From contig NC_092689.1 of NCBI RefSeq assembly GCF_964275005.1, positions 5,918,200 through 5,982,199 on the forward strand: a DNA stretch of 64,000 bases, read 5' to 3'. The position numbers were made by a program, and so were the translations under genes. This document shows positions 32,921 through 43,935 of the stretch, one piece after another (position 1 is the first letter of the stretch; each line of letters begins with the position of its first letter). Source of the stretch: Diadema setosum. Taxonomy: Eukaryota; Echinodermata; Echinoidea; Diadematoida; Diadematidae. The notes under the pieces were generated by a model, which had not been told where the DNA came from, did no database searches, and worked only from the letters and a program-made list of their open reading frames with translations.

Positions 32921-33661
32921 CCCTAACTAGGCCGGGGGGGGGGGGGGGGGGGGGGGGAGGGGGGGACGTTTCGCGCGATGTATCGCTATCGCGAGAAGCT
33001 ATCGCCGCGACGTTTCATGACTTTTTTCTTTCGAGTCTCCCGCATCTTTTGACACCAAATTTACGATGCCCGGGTGCGCGGTTCCGAAGTTGCGCATAAA
33101 TATGCACGTGCATGTCAGACCAAAAATTGCTCAAAAACGTGAATTTGTGTACAATTACAATGCAAACTGTGTTTACAGGCAAATTTCATATAAGCATGAT
33201 TATTTCGGGGTTTTATTGATTAAAATCAATTAATAATGCATTTTCTTGTTCGGAACAATGTCACAGACAAATTTCATCGAAAATACAATGGAAAACATAA
33301 AGTCGAAAAAACAAAGAAATACATAAGAAATTCAAAAAACAATAAAATACTTAGGAAATTTTTTCTGATTGCGCAATTTTTTTTCTCTTACATTTGCTAA
33401 GGACACTAAAAAGAATATTTACACAAAAAAATGTGCCTGTTTTGAGCTTTATTTAGTGATTTATACCAAATTGTCTGATTTCATGCATCATTATGCATAA
33501 ATTAGCATAATTTAGTGTAAATGATAATTTTTGAAAAAATTAACTTCATGGTACTTTAGATTACATCATAGGCAATGCGTGTGCCAATTTTTTCATCGCG
33601 GGAGGCCAACCCCCCCCCCCCCGGCTCTATCATCTACCTGAATAGCCCAGCCTAGTTAGAG
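32921..33661. mobile_element. TTAA-flanked G-tract/C-tract element, copy 2
   Basis: TTAA at 32917-32920 and 33662-33665. The ends CCCTAACTAGGCC and GGCTGGGCTATTCAGG... (reversed CTCTAACTAGGCTGGG) are inverted. A run of about 25 G and 5 more near the left end is answered by a 14-C run near the right. Interior CGACGTTTCGCGCGATGTAT and TTTCATGACTTTTTTCTTTC closely match copy 3 at 51722-52527. Confidence 0.87.
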
Positions 33662-34768
33662 TTAAGCCCTGTTTTTATAGTATAGGTCGCTGAAAAAGCA
33701 CTAAAAATTGAAAAATATGCCGTTCTCGTGCAAGACTTTTTACTTATTGCAAGCTAATAAGAGTGTGATTGCAGCCACAAAAACACCAACGAAAAACAAA
33801 ATTTCCATACATATTGATGCAGTGACTCAACATAAAAGGGTTGAATGCAAGTGCCGACTCGCAAGAATTCGGTCACCAATGGGTACCTCTACGTCCTTGA
33901 TGCAATTCTGCGCCAGCAAGGCATAGGTCTAGCGCAGCACATTTTTCAGTGGCCTTGAGTGCGCATTGGCTTTGTTTGAATGCGCATTTCACCAGACCGA
34001 ATTCTGATCGCAATGACCGTACAGTCTACTCTGGGGAATTTTCAAGGCAATATATTTGGGGATTTTGTGAAATTCTATGTTTTCAATAAAATAAAAATTG
34101 AAATCACAGAAATTTTATAAATTTAACATACATTGCTGTAGATATGATTTATGTCAATGTAGGCATATAGGGGTCTACTGTATTATCTTAATTATAAAAA
34201 ATATTGCAGAAAAGTTTAAATGACCGAATACTGGGGTTTTTACCCTATTTATTTCAAATCCATATAGCAACAAAGACGAGAATGGAGTGGGAAAAAATTA
34301 GGAAAATATAAAGTCGTCTAGAAGTAGACCCTAGATGTGATTGAAATGAGGAGGTAATTGCCATAGAGGTCTAGAATAAGAACCCCAATTTTATTATGCT
34401 CATTCACAATATTACGAAGTTAAATTTAGCGCTCGAACAACTTACTAGTACTTTAGTCAATAAACATAAGTGTACCGATATAGTGATTGTATGGAGCATT
34501 TGGCTTGCCGTAGACGTTCGTGCGGTCATTTTTCAAACGAAGGCGGCAATGAATTGGGGAGCGCTGCAAAAAAGTGGAGGAAACAACCAGAAAACAGGAG
34601 GAAACAGTGGAAGAGGCGAGTCAAAATGTTGACTGATTAATCCTGTATATATCTTTTTCTAGACTGGTTTGAAAACCAAGCTGGAAAAAATAATAACCAT
34701 TTTTATGCGGGGGGAACTGGGTCGAAGTTGCGTTCAACCAGAACAGTTGAAATCGTCGCAATAGCGTA

Positions 34769-35295
34769 CTGTATATGCTATAATTTTCGCGTACATAAAT
34801 TTTCGCGAATTGCCGCTGTCACACATTTTCGCGAGTGGTTAAATTCGCCATTGGAGGACCAGAGAAAATATGAAGTGGCAAAAAAAGTGTGAATTTTCAA
34901 CTTACTAGCAAATAAGAATGATACTAGTTATACACTGCATGAAAAAAACTTACCAAACTCTCCGAACTAGTTAAGTTAAAATTCAGCATTTTTGAAGTGG
35001 TCAAGTCCATCGCGCTAGATTTGTGACGAGTGGTCCTCTTGCGATAATGGATTGGCTCTCTACAGTATTCGTAAGTAGACGTGGACGTGCTATATGCACG
35101 TAAACAAGCTTAGCCAGTATGGTCTGTTCGGAAAGCCGTGACATGGTATACTAGTAGTACTGAAATGTTCATATCATCAAGGCAAGGAATATATTTTGGA
35201 AGGTAATATTTTCGCGTGTTGTTAATTTCGCGAATAGCTCCCGACTCGCGAAATTCGTGAAAATAAAACCCCCGCGAAATATATAACGTATACAG
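34769..35295. mobile_element. TA-flanked MITE with CTGTATA / TTCGCG ends
   Basis: Inverted ends CTGTATATGCTATAATTTTC GCG and (reversed right end) CTGTATACGTTATATATTTC GCG, between TA dinucleotides. Multiple AATTTTCGCGA motifs sit inside both ends. About 527 bp, no coding frame. Mariner-like target choice is inferred from TA. Confidence 0.8.
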
Positions 35296-35544
35296 TATGT
35301 ATCAATGGTGTCTGTCTAAAGAAGCGAAAAACTGACCCAGCACATGTCATTATAAATGAGAAGATTTTCGCGGAATTAGACATAGGCCTAGATCTAGAGT
35401 AGAGTCTAACTTGTCGGTCAAATCCCCACAGCGATGTATACTATCAACTTCCGTCTGTCTACGGAGGAGAGCGATAACGTCATAAAAGTAAAAGACTCCT
35501 CCGGACAGACAGATCTTTCTGTCTAGGTCTACACAACAGCAGAG

Positions 35545-35972
35545 GCTCCAACCCCACGCACCTTCTGATCTGGAGATTCTCCCGCCTGAAACCCCTAGCA
35601 AACGGGAGACTCCAACTTGATGTGCGCGAAGCGCATTTCACGAGCGCGAAGTTCCCTGCGGCAGGGGTCTAGGGCCCGCTTGGGCCCTGGAAAGCTCTTC
35701 TAATAATTACGGCTCTTGATGCTCTCTCGTGCTATGCAAAGCCATGAAGCTACGCTTCATGTAGTATTGTAGCTTCATCATCACGATCATGTGTATGGTA
35801 AGGCTTATTTTTCAACATACAAAGACAAAAAGTAAGGAATCATTTCAAGCGGGAGACACAGAGCCAGGGCGGGAGAAATTAAATCTCACGCGGGAGAACG
35901 GGAGATTTTGCAAAAATGGGCTTTCAGCGGGAGATCTCTTGTCGAAAGCGGGAGAGTTGGAGTCTCTACAGG
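35545..35972. mobile_element. Candidate TIR element with AGAGGCTCCAACCCC ends
   Basis: The left AGAGGCTCCAACCCC with GGAGATTCTCCCGCC pairs with the reversed right end (GCGGGAGAGTTGGAGTCTCT). The interior holds repeated GCGGGAGA motifs and a GC-rich block (GCGCGAAGCGCATTTCACGA, CTAGGGCCCGCTTGGGCCCT). Borders are approximate. Confidence 0.55.
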
Positions 35973-37444
35973 AACAGTTTAGTGTCAGTAGCTCTGTATC
36001 CCGCGACACGGGCCATGGCTACTAGAGTAAAATATCCCGTTTGCGGCAGTTTAAGCATTGTTAAGGGTTTTTCCAACTTGTAAACAAATCAGGCAAATTA
36101 TTTTCAACCATTTCATATATCATAGGCAAGATTATTAATTAACGCAACTGTTTTCATAAAAGAAATTTACCATTGACCAACGCAGTTTTCATGATTTACG
36201 AGGGCAAAACCCGGCACAATTTTCGCCGATAAGGGCGATATGCGACGTAGTATTTCTGCTTGCGGCACGATGTACAATCCCTATGCATTACGCGCGTGCT
36301 CCGCGATCTGTAGCTGAACGCCTTCACATGTCTCGCGAACATTGCGTAAGCGCCAATTCCCATTGCGAAAGCACGTGAAAATAGCGGGCGCACACGCATT
36401 GGCCGCAAACAAGATCGCAAATCGGGCGGTGTTGTTGATGTCCTTCTCGTGTTTTTCTCATTTTTTTCGATGGTAACATCCACTTTCCGAAAAAAAATGG
36501 CGGTCCACATCGGCTCGCGAAAGTTCTATTTTACGTGAGGATATGTTTTCAAAATCCATGAACATCGAGCAAACGACAAAAAATCCAGTTTCTTGGACCA
36601 TTGTTTGTTAACTGTTATGTTAAGAAGTACCGAAAATTTCATTTTGGATGTGATATGTTGTCATTTAGGTGAGAAAATTTCACTTTCGTCAGAGATCGTG
36701 CCCATTTTAATGGTTGGTTTTTGTTGATTGCTAGTGTGTTAGTATATGTGTAGTGTGCATACTCGGTGCAGTGCTGTGTTTAGCGGTATATTACCGTGTA
36801 TGCTGTACCTGCCGCGAACGGCTGCAAGGCCGCATACTGCCGTAGTTACTCTATATGTACAACACACGTGCACACTCAGGTGGTGTGGCTGCGCTGCGCT
36901 GGCTGGGCGCTGGATGGTAGAGACACAGTATAGTGACAGTGACAAGCGTGTGCACTACACACGGCTTTCTGTCTGATAAGGAGTGAATGATTCACATCAC
37001 GTTGCAAAATTGTTCATTTTCAGGACTTTGGCAGCTACTTTTGCTCCGAGTATAGAATTCAGAGGGTGTGGGGGGGGGGGGGGGAAATAGGCGTCCGGTA
37101 GCACTCTCGCTCTCCTACGACCATTGACGACCGCAGAACTACTTTGTACTTACATTACGCAAACCGGTTGCGTGTGTCTAGTAGTAGTAGACACGTAGGT
37201 CTACGTACAATATGTACAGTTTGTAGGCTCTATTAGAATGTATGGGAAATGCAATGGTCACGGAGCGTAACATACAAAACCAACGGTTAAACTACGTTAA
37301 TCACCCCTTTCGTATTCTTTTTTTTTGACATAAACCAAATAAGAATTTAAGCATATCATCAAGCAATGTCAGAATTAGTTTTTGAATAAAAAACGTTCCC
37401 TATCTGACTCGATGGGGACAGATTTTTAAGGTACTAGACTGTAC

Positions 37445-37449
37445 CTCAT
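37445..37449 (-). CDS. 60S ribosomal protein L10a, exon 1 (ATG AG)
   Basis: On the minus strand the sequence reads CTTTCTTTTCAGTTGTTGCA, GCCGTGCAAGAAAG, ATGAG, then a GTAC donor. ATG AG joined to exon 2 (T AAG ATT) gives Met-Ser-Lys-Ile-Ser-Arg-Asp, matching the start of L10a (human MSSKVSRD). Human RPL10A also splits after ATGAG. L10a (uL1) forms the L1 stalk of the large ribosomal subunit, which guides E-site tRNA exit. The five exons total 216 residues, versus 217 in human. The donor context is not strong, so this exon is slightly less certain than the others. Confidence 0.82.
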
Positions 37450-37483
37450 CTTTCTTGCACGGCTGCAACAACTGAAAAGAAAG
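37450..37483 (-). promoter_or_regulatory. 5' UTR with TOP-like pyrimidine tract of RPL10A
   Basis: A CTTTCTTTTC tract (37474-37483, minus strand) begins about 34 bases before the ATG. A C-initiated pyrimidine tract at the cap site (5' TOP) is characteristic of ribosomal protein mRNAs and links their translation to growth signalling (mTOR/LARP1). The start site is inferred from the tract, not measured. Confidence 0.6.
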
Positions 37484-37621
37484 ACACATCGCTGAGGGCG
37501 CTCTTCATGACTACAATGCAGTGCCGTATATACAATGCAGTGCCGTCACTGCTACAATGGTGTGTACACGTGTACTTTATTTGATCGAATTTTCCTACTT
37601 GCCGCGGACTGTACACGTAAT

Positions 37622-37659
37622 GTAGTACCATGGAGCTACTAGTAGCTCCATGGTAGTAC
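37622..37659. promoter_or_regulatory. Palindrome GTAGTACCATGGA...TCCATGGTAGTAC upstream of RPL10A
   Basis: Arms 37622-37634 and 37647-37659 around the spacer GCTACTAGTAGC, itself a palindrome. It lies about 140-175 bp upstream of the inferred RPL10A cap site. The arms are identical to those at 6298-6332. Confidence 0.5.
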
Positions 37660-39339
37660 AATTACTCGTATCAACCCAAAAAGATTTTTCTCCTCCAACC
37701 AGAGAGATTTTTCTCCTACTGCGGAAAATCTCTTTGTATTCAACAAGCTAAATTTGCGCTTGCGCTTCTATACAACGTAGTTTGATTTTGGACCTACTGC
37801 ACATGGACTAAATCGCTCGTTATTAAAAACACCTGTTTCTGTCGAATGCGTCACAAAAACATTTAACATGCTTTCCTGCTTTGATCTCGCCATGCTAGCA
37901 AGTCTGGATAAAACAAGACGGCGCTTTTAAAAGTAGCAATTCAATTCAATTCATTTTATTTACTCCTGATGCCAAAAGCAAAAATAAATAAATGAATAAT
38001 AATAATAATAATAAATAAATAACAAATAATAAAAAACACTGATAAAATACAAACTCTCGCTCTTATTCCCCTTTGAACCATATTCATTTTGATACTCCGT
38101 ATATGACCCTCTAGTTATGAAAAAAAAAAAAAGCAGACCAAAACCGAGCAGGCTAAATAAATAAAAAATGAAAAAATAAAAAATGTCACTGTTTGTTTTT
38201 TTTTTTTACCCAATGTGTATGCATTCCTTGGCAGTCTGTGTTCAAATACTGTCACATGCCTGTATCTCTTAATAACTGAATCTATTTTTAATGAATAACA
38301 CGTCATTTATATATATATTTTTTATGTTTTATTGAAAAATCATACAGAATCACACTATTTACAACAATTAACTTGATTGGAATAACACAATCACTGAACA
38401 ATGTAGAAGAATTGTAAAAAAGAACGTACAAAAAAAAAAAGGCAGAACATTAGGTTACCATATACAAATCAGATCTCGTTCAAGAGCGATATTCCGAGAT
38501 GGGGAAGGAGAATAAAACAAACAAACACGCAAATAAACTAATTAACAGTTTCATCCTCCCTTCCAACTGAAAAAAAGTGCGTGCACTGCAGAGACTGGAA
38601 CAAGCCAAACCAGGGGGCGAGAAGATCTACATTACCCAAACATAACTTGAACTTCCACAACAACTACACCTCCCCCCCCCCCCCACACACACACACACTC
38701 GCACCCCACACATCCTTGTCTCAACACAATGATCCCCCTCACGCCCCACACACATACCCTTAAATGTAGATGTAGATCACTCCACCACCCGACCTGGCCC
38801 AATCCAGCCACAATGTACTCTGTATAATGTCCTGCAAACCCTATACATTTGTACATCCGATGGTAAAGTTTAAAAACAATCATTATCAATTCACGGGAGG
38901 TCAGGTCATGTCAATGCCAAGAAGGCTACCATCTCAGAAATCGCCCCTGAAGAGCCCGAATCGACAACAAAATTAATGGCAGCGTTACTAGTACAGTGTA
39001 TATTGTACTACATACACTACATGCGACTACAAATGAATAACGCAATATGGCCTTCTATATAAAAAACCAACCAAACAAACAAACAAAATATGGCACCAGT
39101 AAAAGCAGTCAATGTACTTGGTCTATTACAATGGCCTGAGGATTGCATGGAGGAGTTAAATCTCAAAACGCCATTTCTTGAAATGGGAAGTTAATTTATT
39201 TTTCTTTTTTGCTATATAATATTCAATTTCCTTCTGTTTTTCGTCATATATTTTTTATATAAAGATTGTAATTCCGGGAATATATTTCTCCCTCGATCTG
39301 TTATGGCAGATCTGGTGAAGAGAAAAGATGGAAGACTTC
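37660..39339. other. Upstream flank of RPL10A, low-complexity tracts
   Basis: An ATTCAATTCAATTCATTTTA stretch (about 37938-37962) resembles, in reverse, the LINE tail at 49730-49755, and an (AAT)-rich patch follows. Poly-A/poly-T runs lie at 38118-38210, and a C-run followed by CACA at 38673-38700. No gene recognised. Confidence 0.45.
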
Positions 39340-39615
39340 ACGAAAGTGGTTACTCAAGAGCTCTTTCATTTTGGTGGAAAAAGGAATTTTTGTGAAATTC
39401 CTTTTATATTTTCTTTATACCACGTTGTCCTCTAATACATCATAACCTCTATAGTAGTCTCCTCATCCAGCGGTACCAACACCAAAACGTTAAAAATTCA
39501 TAACTTTTGCATCGATAGTCCGATTTTTCTCAAATTTTCACTGATGTGTTCTACTAATGCTAATGCTTTTACTCAATCAACATTGCTCTTTGGGTTTGTC
39601 TTCCCTTTAAAGGTC
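39340..39615. mobile_element. Right-half fragment of the 'AAGTTCACC' MITE family
   Basis: Contains AGTAGTCTCCTCATCCAGCG, AAATTCATAACTTTTGCATC, TTTCACTGATGTGTTCTACT and a TTCCCTTTAA end. These match the right half of 11604-12162. The left half is missing. Confidence 0.65.
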
Positions 39616-40387
39616 TACTAAATATAAGAAATCAGTACAGTTGAATGAAATATCTGGATGGACAAAAACAGAGGCGGCTTGCTGCACAGGTTCAGGGAAA
39701 ATTAGATAGCAACACCCAAATTTCAAAAATGCGTAATTTTGACAGTGTGCAACAATTTTCTTCAAAGCTTACTGAACTGTTCTTTTCATATTGCTGTATT
39801 CACTCAACTAACATGTTTAGCTGGGGTGCTCCCCTTACAGAAGCTGTTAAAAAGATCTCACCATTTCTAACTTTTACGCTTGTCTATACCGAGTAAGATG
39901 TGAATGCCTATATCCGCTGAGAGACACAGGTCAACAGATTTCATACCAATTTAGAACAATGCACATAATACATCCACTGAGAATAAGATTTTTGTTCTAT
40001 TGAGTACATTCATTCTAAAGTGAATTGAGGGGAATGTATACCTATGTGTAGGTCAGTGGTGGTGGGGGGGGGGGAGGAGGTATATTATCATGTTTACATA
40101 ATATTTAGGTAGCTTACGAAGATGTGCCACCTAACTTTATAGAGCTGTTAATCGAAGAAATAAACACAAAATCTACACGCTAAGTGGACTGCTCATAACA
40201 GAGGTTGATGTCTTTGCATCAACTCAACGTGCAAGTGTCTCTTGTCATTGCTGTGTTGGGCAAGCTGTGGTTAATCATAATGAGGTAGGTCTATATATTC
40301 CATAAAGGCTAAAGCCCCTATATGGAATAACTCACCGTTTGCCAAGATATTAGCCACATAACTACCCAGATGGGACCCAGGGGTGTA

Positions 40388-40578
40388 CAGAGAACTCTTG
40401 TTATAACTATTCCTCGGGACCGGCAGTTTTCTTTCGTTATATCGAAATTTCGTTGTAACCGAACAAATAAACAATAGAAATGCATAGAGGGAATAATGTT
40501 GCGGCCTAAATTGTTACTTCGCTATAACCGGAATTTCGTTATAACCGTGTTCGTTATAATTATAACGGGAGTACACTA
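40388..40578. mobile_element. TA-flanked pogo/mariner-like MITE, second copy
   Basis: Left end CAGAGAACTCTTGTTATAAC; reversed right end TAGTGTACTCCCGTTATAAT. TA at 40386-40387 and 40579-40580. Interior CCTCGGGACCGGCAGTTTTC TTTCGTTATA parallels the copy at 4180-4376. Confidence 0.7.
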
Positions 40579-40589
40579 TACCTATATAA

Positions 40590-41098
40590 TTATATAATGT
40601 GCCATTTTGGACCGCCATATGGGTCCCATGTAAATCTTATGTGCACTGAAATCCTCGAGGGCCCCATAATGCATACCCATGTGGGACCCATGGTGAAACC
40701 CCGTCCAAAGCCCACAGGTGGATGGATAACCCACAGTGCCCACATATTTCCACACTTATATAGGTTATCCATATGGGCCCCATAGAAACCGATATGGGCC
40801 ATCTGGGATCACCCATGGGCCCCACATAAATCTTGGGTACAAAATCCTACGGGCCTCATATGGGCATACCCACGGTGGGACCAAGTGGTGAAACCCCACC
40901 TGAGCTCTTCGGGAAACCGATGGTGCCCACTTATTTACCACATAGGGCCTGCATTACCCAGATGGGTCCCATTCAGAACCCATATGGCCATTTGGATCGC
41001 CAATAGGGTCCCATGTAATCTTGGGTGAAACATCCTAGGAGCCCCATAGGCCCTGATATGCATACCCATGTATATGATCCATGGTGAAACCATGATCG
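40590..41098. repeat. Roughly 195-bp satellite with CCATATGGG motifs, left part
   Basis: Monomer landmarks: GGGATCACCCATGGGCCCCA, CATAAATCTTGGGTACAAAA, GGGCATACCCA and ATGGTGAAACC. The last recurs at about 40691, 40886 and 41082, a period of about 195 bp. The array is cut by the LINE and resumes at 49763. Frames on both strands (40590-40825) are repeat artefacts. Confidence 0.88.
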
Positions 41099-41147
41099 AA
41101 GCTGAAATCAATCCGCTGGGGAGACAGACCAGCCAGAACCCAACACA

Positions 41148-41701
41148 ATGATGGACATTGAGACCATTGTCATGATTGTGGAAGCCATTATCAGGGCATT
41201 CACGGACAAAGGACTGGTTGAAAATCGCCTTGCCCCTGCCCTAGGACCGGTGTTAGCGCCATGCAGCGCTACACAACTGTTTCATGTTGGAACTGGAGAA
41301 AAGGGATGCCCAAATCAAACATCTGGAAAACATTGTCTGACGTCGAAGCTCGTGTAGAAGAACTGGAACAATATTCCAGGCGGAACTGCTTGGTCATCCA
41401 CGGGATTAAAGAAAATCCGCAGGAGAACACTGACACCTTACTCTGTCAAGTTGCGAAGGACCAACTGGAAGTAGAAATCCAACCACAGGATATCGACAGA
41501 TGCCACAGGATCGGCGAGAGGGGCAGACTTGAAAGGAAAGGTCATGCTCTTCCTCGTCCCATCATAGCCAAGTTTGCCACCTACGGTCCCAGATCTCGAG
41601 TCTATGCCGCCAGATCGAAGCTGAAATCAACCCGCATCTTCATCCACGAGAACCTAACCAGTGGCAGACAGAAATTGCTGAGGAAAGTGAGAGCAAAATA
41701 A
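41148..41701 (+). pseudogene. LINE ORF1 (coiled coil plus RRM-like 'YSRRN' domain), frameshifted
   Basis: A start at 41148 (MMDIETIVMIVEAIIRAF) runs into a different frame by about 41280. The downstream frame (to 41701) reads DVEARVEELEQYSRRNCLVI, HGIKENPQENTDTLLCQVAK, DIDRCHRIGERG, RPIIAKFATYGPRSRVYAAR and TRIFIHENLTSGRQKLLRKV. The coiled coil followed by EQYSRRN-LVIHGI and the R-P-I-I-x-K-F motif is the Transposase_22/L1-ORF1p-like layout seen in ORF1 of many invertebrate LINEs. It would bind LINE RNA as an RNP chaperone. One or more frameshifts separate the start from the domain. Confidence 0.75.
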
Positions 41702-42559
41702 CCCCACCCACAAACAAGGTATGGACACAAGACGGCAAAATTACACACAACATCTGCACTGTATCTAGCGACACAAAATGACTGGACGGAACACTGCAAA
41801 CGAACTCGAGAACGATGAGTTGCCAGGGACGCTCACCAGCCCTCATGATGTAAACAAACATGGCCCGTATGTATGTTATTCGAACTTGTGAACTTTTGAA
41901 CTCGAACGTTCGTCTTTCCTCTACCCTGTACTCTGCTCGATTGTGTTACTATTCTTTGCCATCATTACTTGCGTTACGTAATGTGTGTGCATGTGTATGT
42001 GTGTAATGTAGTTTATCATGAAGTGTAACATTTTGTCAGTCTGTCTCAACTCTGTGAGAGCCTTTCAAAAGAAACGTACCTGTGTAGTAGTAGATCGCCT
42101 TGTCATGAAACTTGCTGTACATCTAGTATGCATTCACCCTTACCTTGAACTCCTGGATTTGTTTCCAATGCACTGCAAACGAGCTACATTTCAAACAAAT
42201 CCTCGATGATGATGAATTTCAAAGAACAATTTACACGTTTTTCAATTACTCGAGTCATTTTTGCTCTTCACGACTTGATTCTTTTGCTTTTGATGTATTT
42301 GGCATGAATGTAGAGGAAGGTTGGTCTGCCGGTAACTTATAGAAAATCCTTGTAATTATTATTTCAATGATACTTTTGATAGAAAGTTTAATCAATGTGG
42401 AGGTGTACAGGCATTTTCTGTTTTTCATCTTAATACGCAGCTGGAGTTTGTTTGCTAAATTTGACTCCATTTTTGACTTTCTTGACAGTTTATGTCACAA
42501 GTAATTTTCAGTTTATGCCTTTTCTGAAACATGGTTTAATTCCAATGTATACCGTCTAG

Positions 42560-42967
42560 GCTACTATGAAAGGCTACTCCTTTGTTACCATGTGAACATC
42601 GGAGAGGTGGCGGAGTTTATCTGTACGTTGATGAGAGATTCATTTTTCAAGTGAGAGGTGACTTGCCGTTTTCAAACGAATCTGGAGATACAATGTTCGT
42701 TGAGATCGAAATGGAAATCAAGAACATCATAGTAGGTGTGGTTTACAAGGCGTCCAACTCGGATGATGCAGAAGCTTTCAATGGAATGCTGGAGAATTCT
42801 GTAGCAAGTACGGCCAGAGAGAACAAGTTGTGTTATATTGCAGGTGATTTTAACTTTGATATTTTGAAGCACTCCATTAATTAATGTACGATGATTTTCT
42901 TAGCATTATGTATACACATGGCTTGTTCCCCTTAATAGCAAAGCCTACCCGAGTGACATCCTCATCA
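42560..42967 (+). pseudogene. LINE ORF2, endonuclease (APE) part
   Basis: The readable stretch at 42582-42884 includes HRRGGGVYLYVDERFIFQVR, DTMFVEIEMEIKNIIVGVVY and LCYIAGDFNFDILKH. GGGV-x-iYV, vgvvYr and AGDFN are core motifs of apurinic-type LINE endonucleases, which nick the target DNA. The N-terminal part between 41800 and 42560 is degraded (FAFSETWFN-like pieces near 42518). The frame is broken and then interrupted by the insertion at 42971. Confidence 0.75.
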
Positions 42968-42970
42968 TTA

Positions 42971-43932
42971 AAGGGGGTATCTCACTGAGCGGCGAACGTT
43001 TGCGAACGTAGCGAATTTTGGGTTTCGCCAGGGTTCGTATAGGGTTGCAGAAGGTTCGTTAACAGTTGCAAGAAAGTTCGCAAACGGTTTTTCTTGCCGC
43101 AAGCAGTTCTTCTTGTCGCAAAGAAGTTTTGAACATGTTCAAAATTTCTTTGCGAATTTGTATTTTCGATAACAGTTGCAAAAATTCGCAAAACACTCGT
43201 AAGAATTCGCAAACGGTCGTAATACGGTGTCGCTAACATTTTTATTTGATTCGCCACTGCTGGCGAACAAGTAGTTCCTATATAAAAGCTCCTAAACAGG
43301 AAAGGATCCACTCTTAGGAAAGTTCTTGAAGCTCTCGATATCTCCATCATGTAATCCTCTGCAACAACCACTCTCTGACCCAAACAGTCTTTCTTTTCTT
43401 CTTTCTTGTTTTTCTTGCTGCACGATAGCTGTAGCAGCAGCCAGGCAAAGCAGCCTTTCAAGGATAGCAGCACGTTGAGCCTCTCCTTGGCAGAAATTCA
43501 TTTACAACATATTCTCGAAATCCATCTTGAACGGTGGTCAGAAGAGATCTGAATGCAGTGGAAGGTTGTACGTTCGTTTTATGGGTCTGACTATACATAA
43601 TCGCCTGGTACTTTTCCAGGTCCAAAAACATTCGCAAACTGTCGCAAGGGATTTGCAAACAGTTGCTAATATTTGCAAAACTGTCGCTAACATTTCCAAC
43701 ACTGTCGCTAACATTTGCTAACAGTCGCTAATAGTCGCCACCTGTGTTTCGCAGATACTTTCGCAGACATTCGCTCAAGTGTTGCTAATTGTAGCTAAAC
43801 ATCGCTAAAAGTCGCTAACTGTCGTTAATGGCAGAAGCGAACCTTGATTTTTCGCAAACATTCGTCAGAAAAATTGGCGAATCTCAAATTCGCTACGTTC
43901 GCAAACGTTCGCCGCTCAGTGAGATACTAGCT
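42971..43932. mobile_element. 962-bp PIF/Harbinger-like non-autonomous element inserted in the LINE
   Basis: TTA at 42968-42970 and 43933-43935 is the apparent 3-bp target duplication. The inverted ends share GTATCTCACTGAGCGGCGAA CGTTTGCGAACGTAGCGAAT, more than 35 bp without a mismatch. Subterminal DNA is full of TTCGCAAAC, GTCGCTAACA and GTTGCAA motifs in both halves. A minus-strand frame around 43292-43658 (REYVVNEF, QQEKQERRKERLFGS) could be a remnant of a transposase N-terminus, but no catalytic domain is present. TTA duplication and end style suggest Harbinger. Confidence 0.8.
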
Positions 43933-43935
43933 TTA

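Larger units (their letters stand above)
30529..37444 (-). other. RPL10A intron 1 (about 6.9 kb)
   Basis: Long first intron between the five-base coding exon 1 and exon 2. It is largely composed of transposon copies: 30587-31290, 31451-32745, 32921-33661, 34769-35295 and 35545-35972. The spans 33662-34768 and 35973-37444 hold no recognised gene; the latter has a G-run at 37070-37084. Confidence 0.7.
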
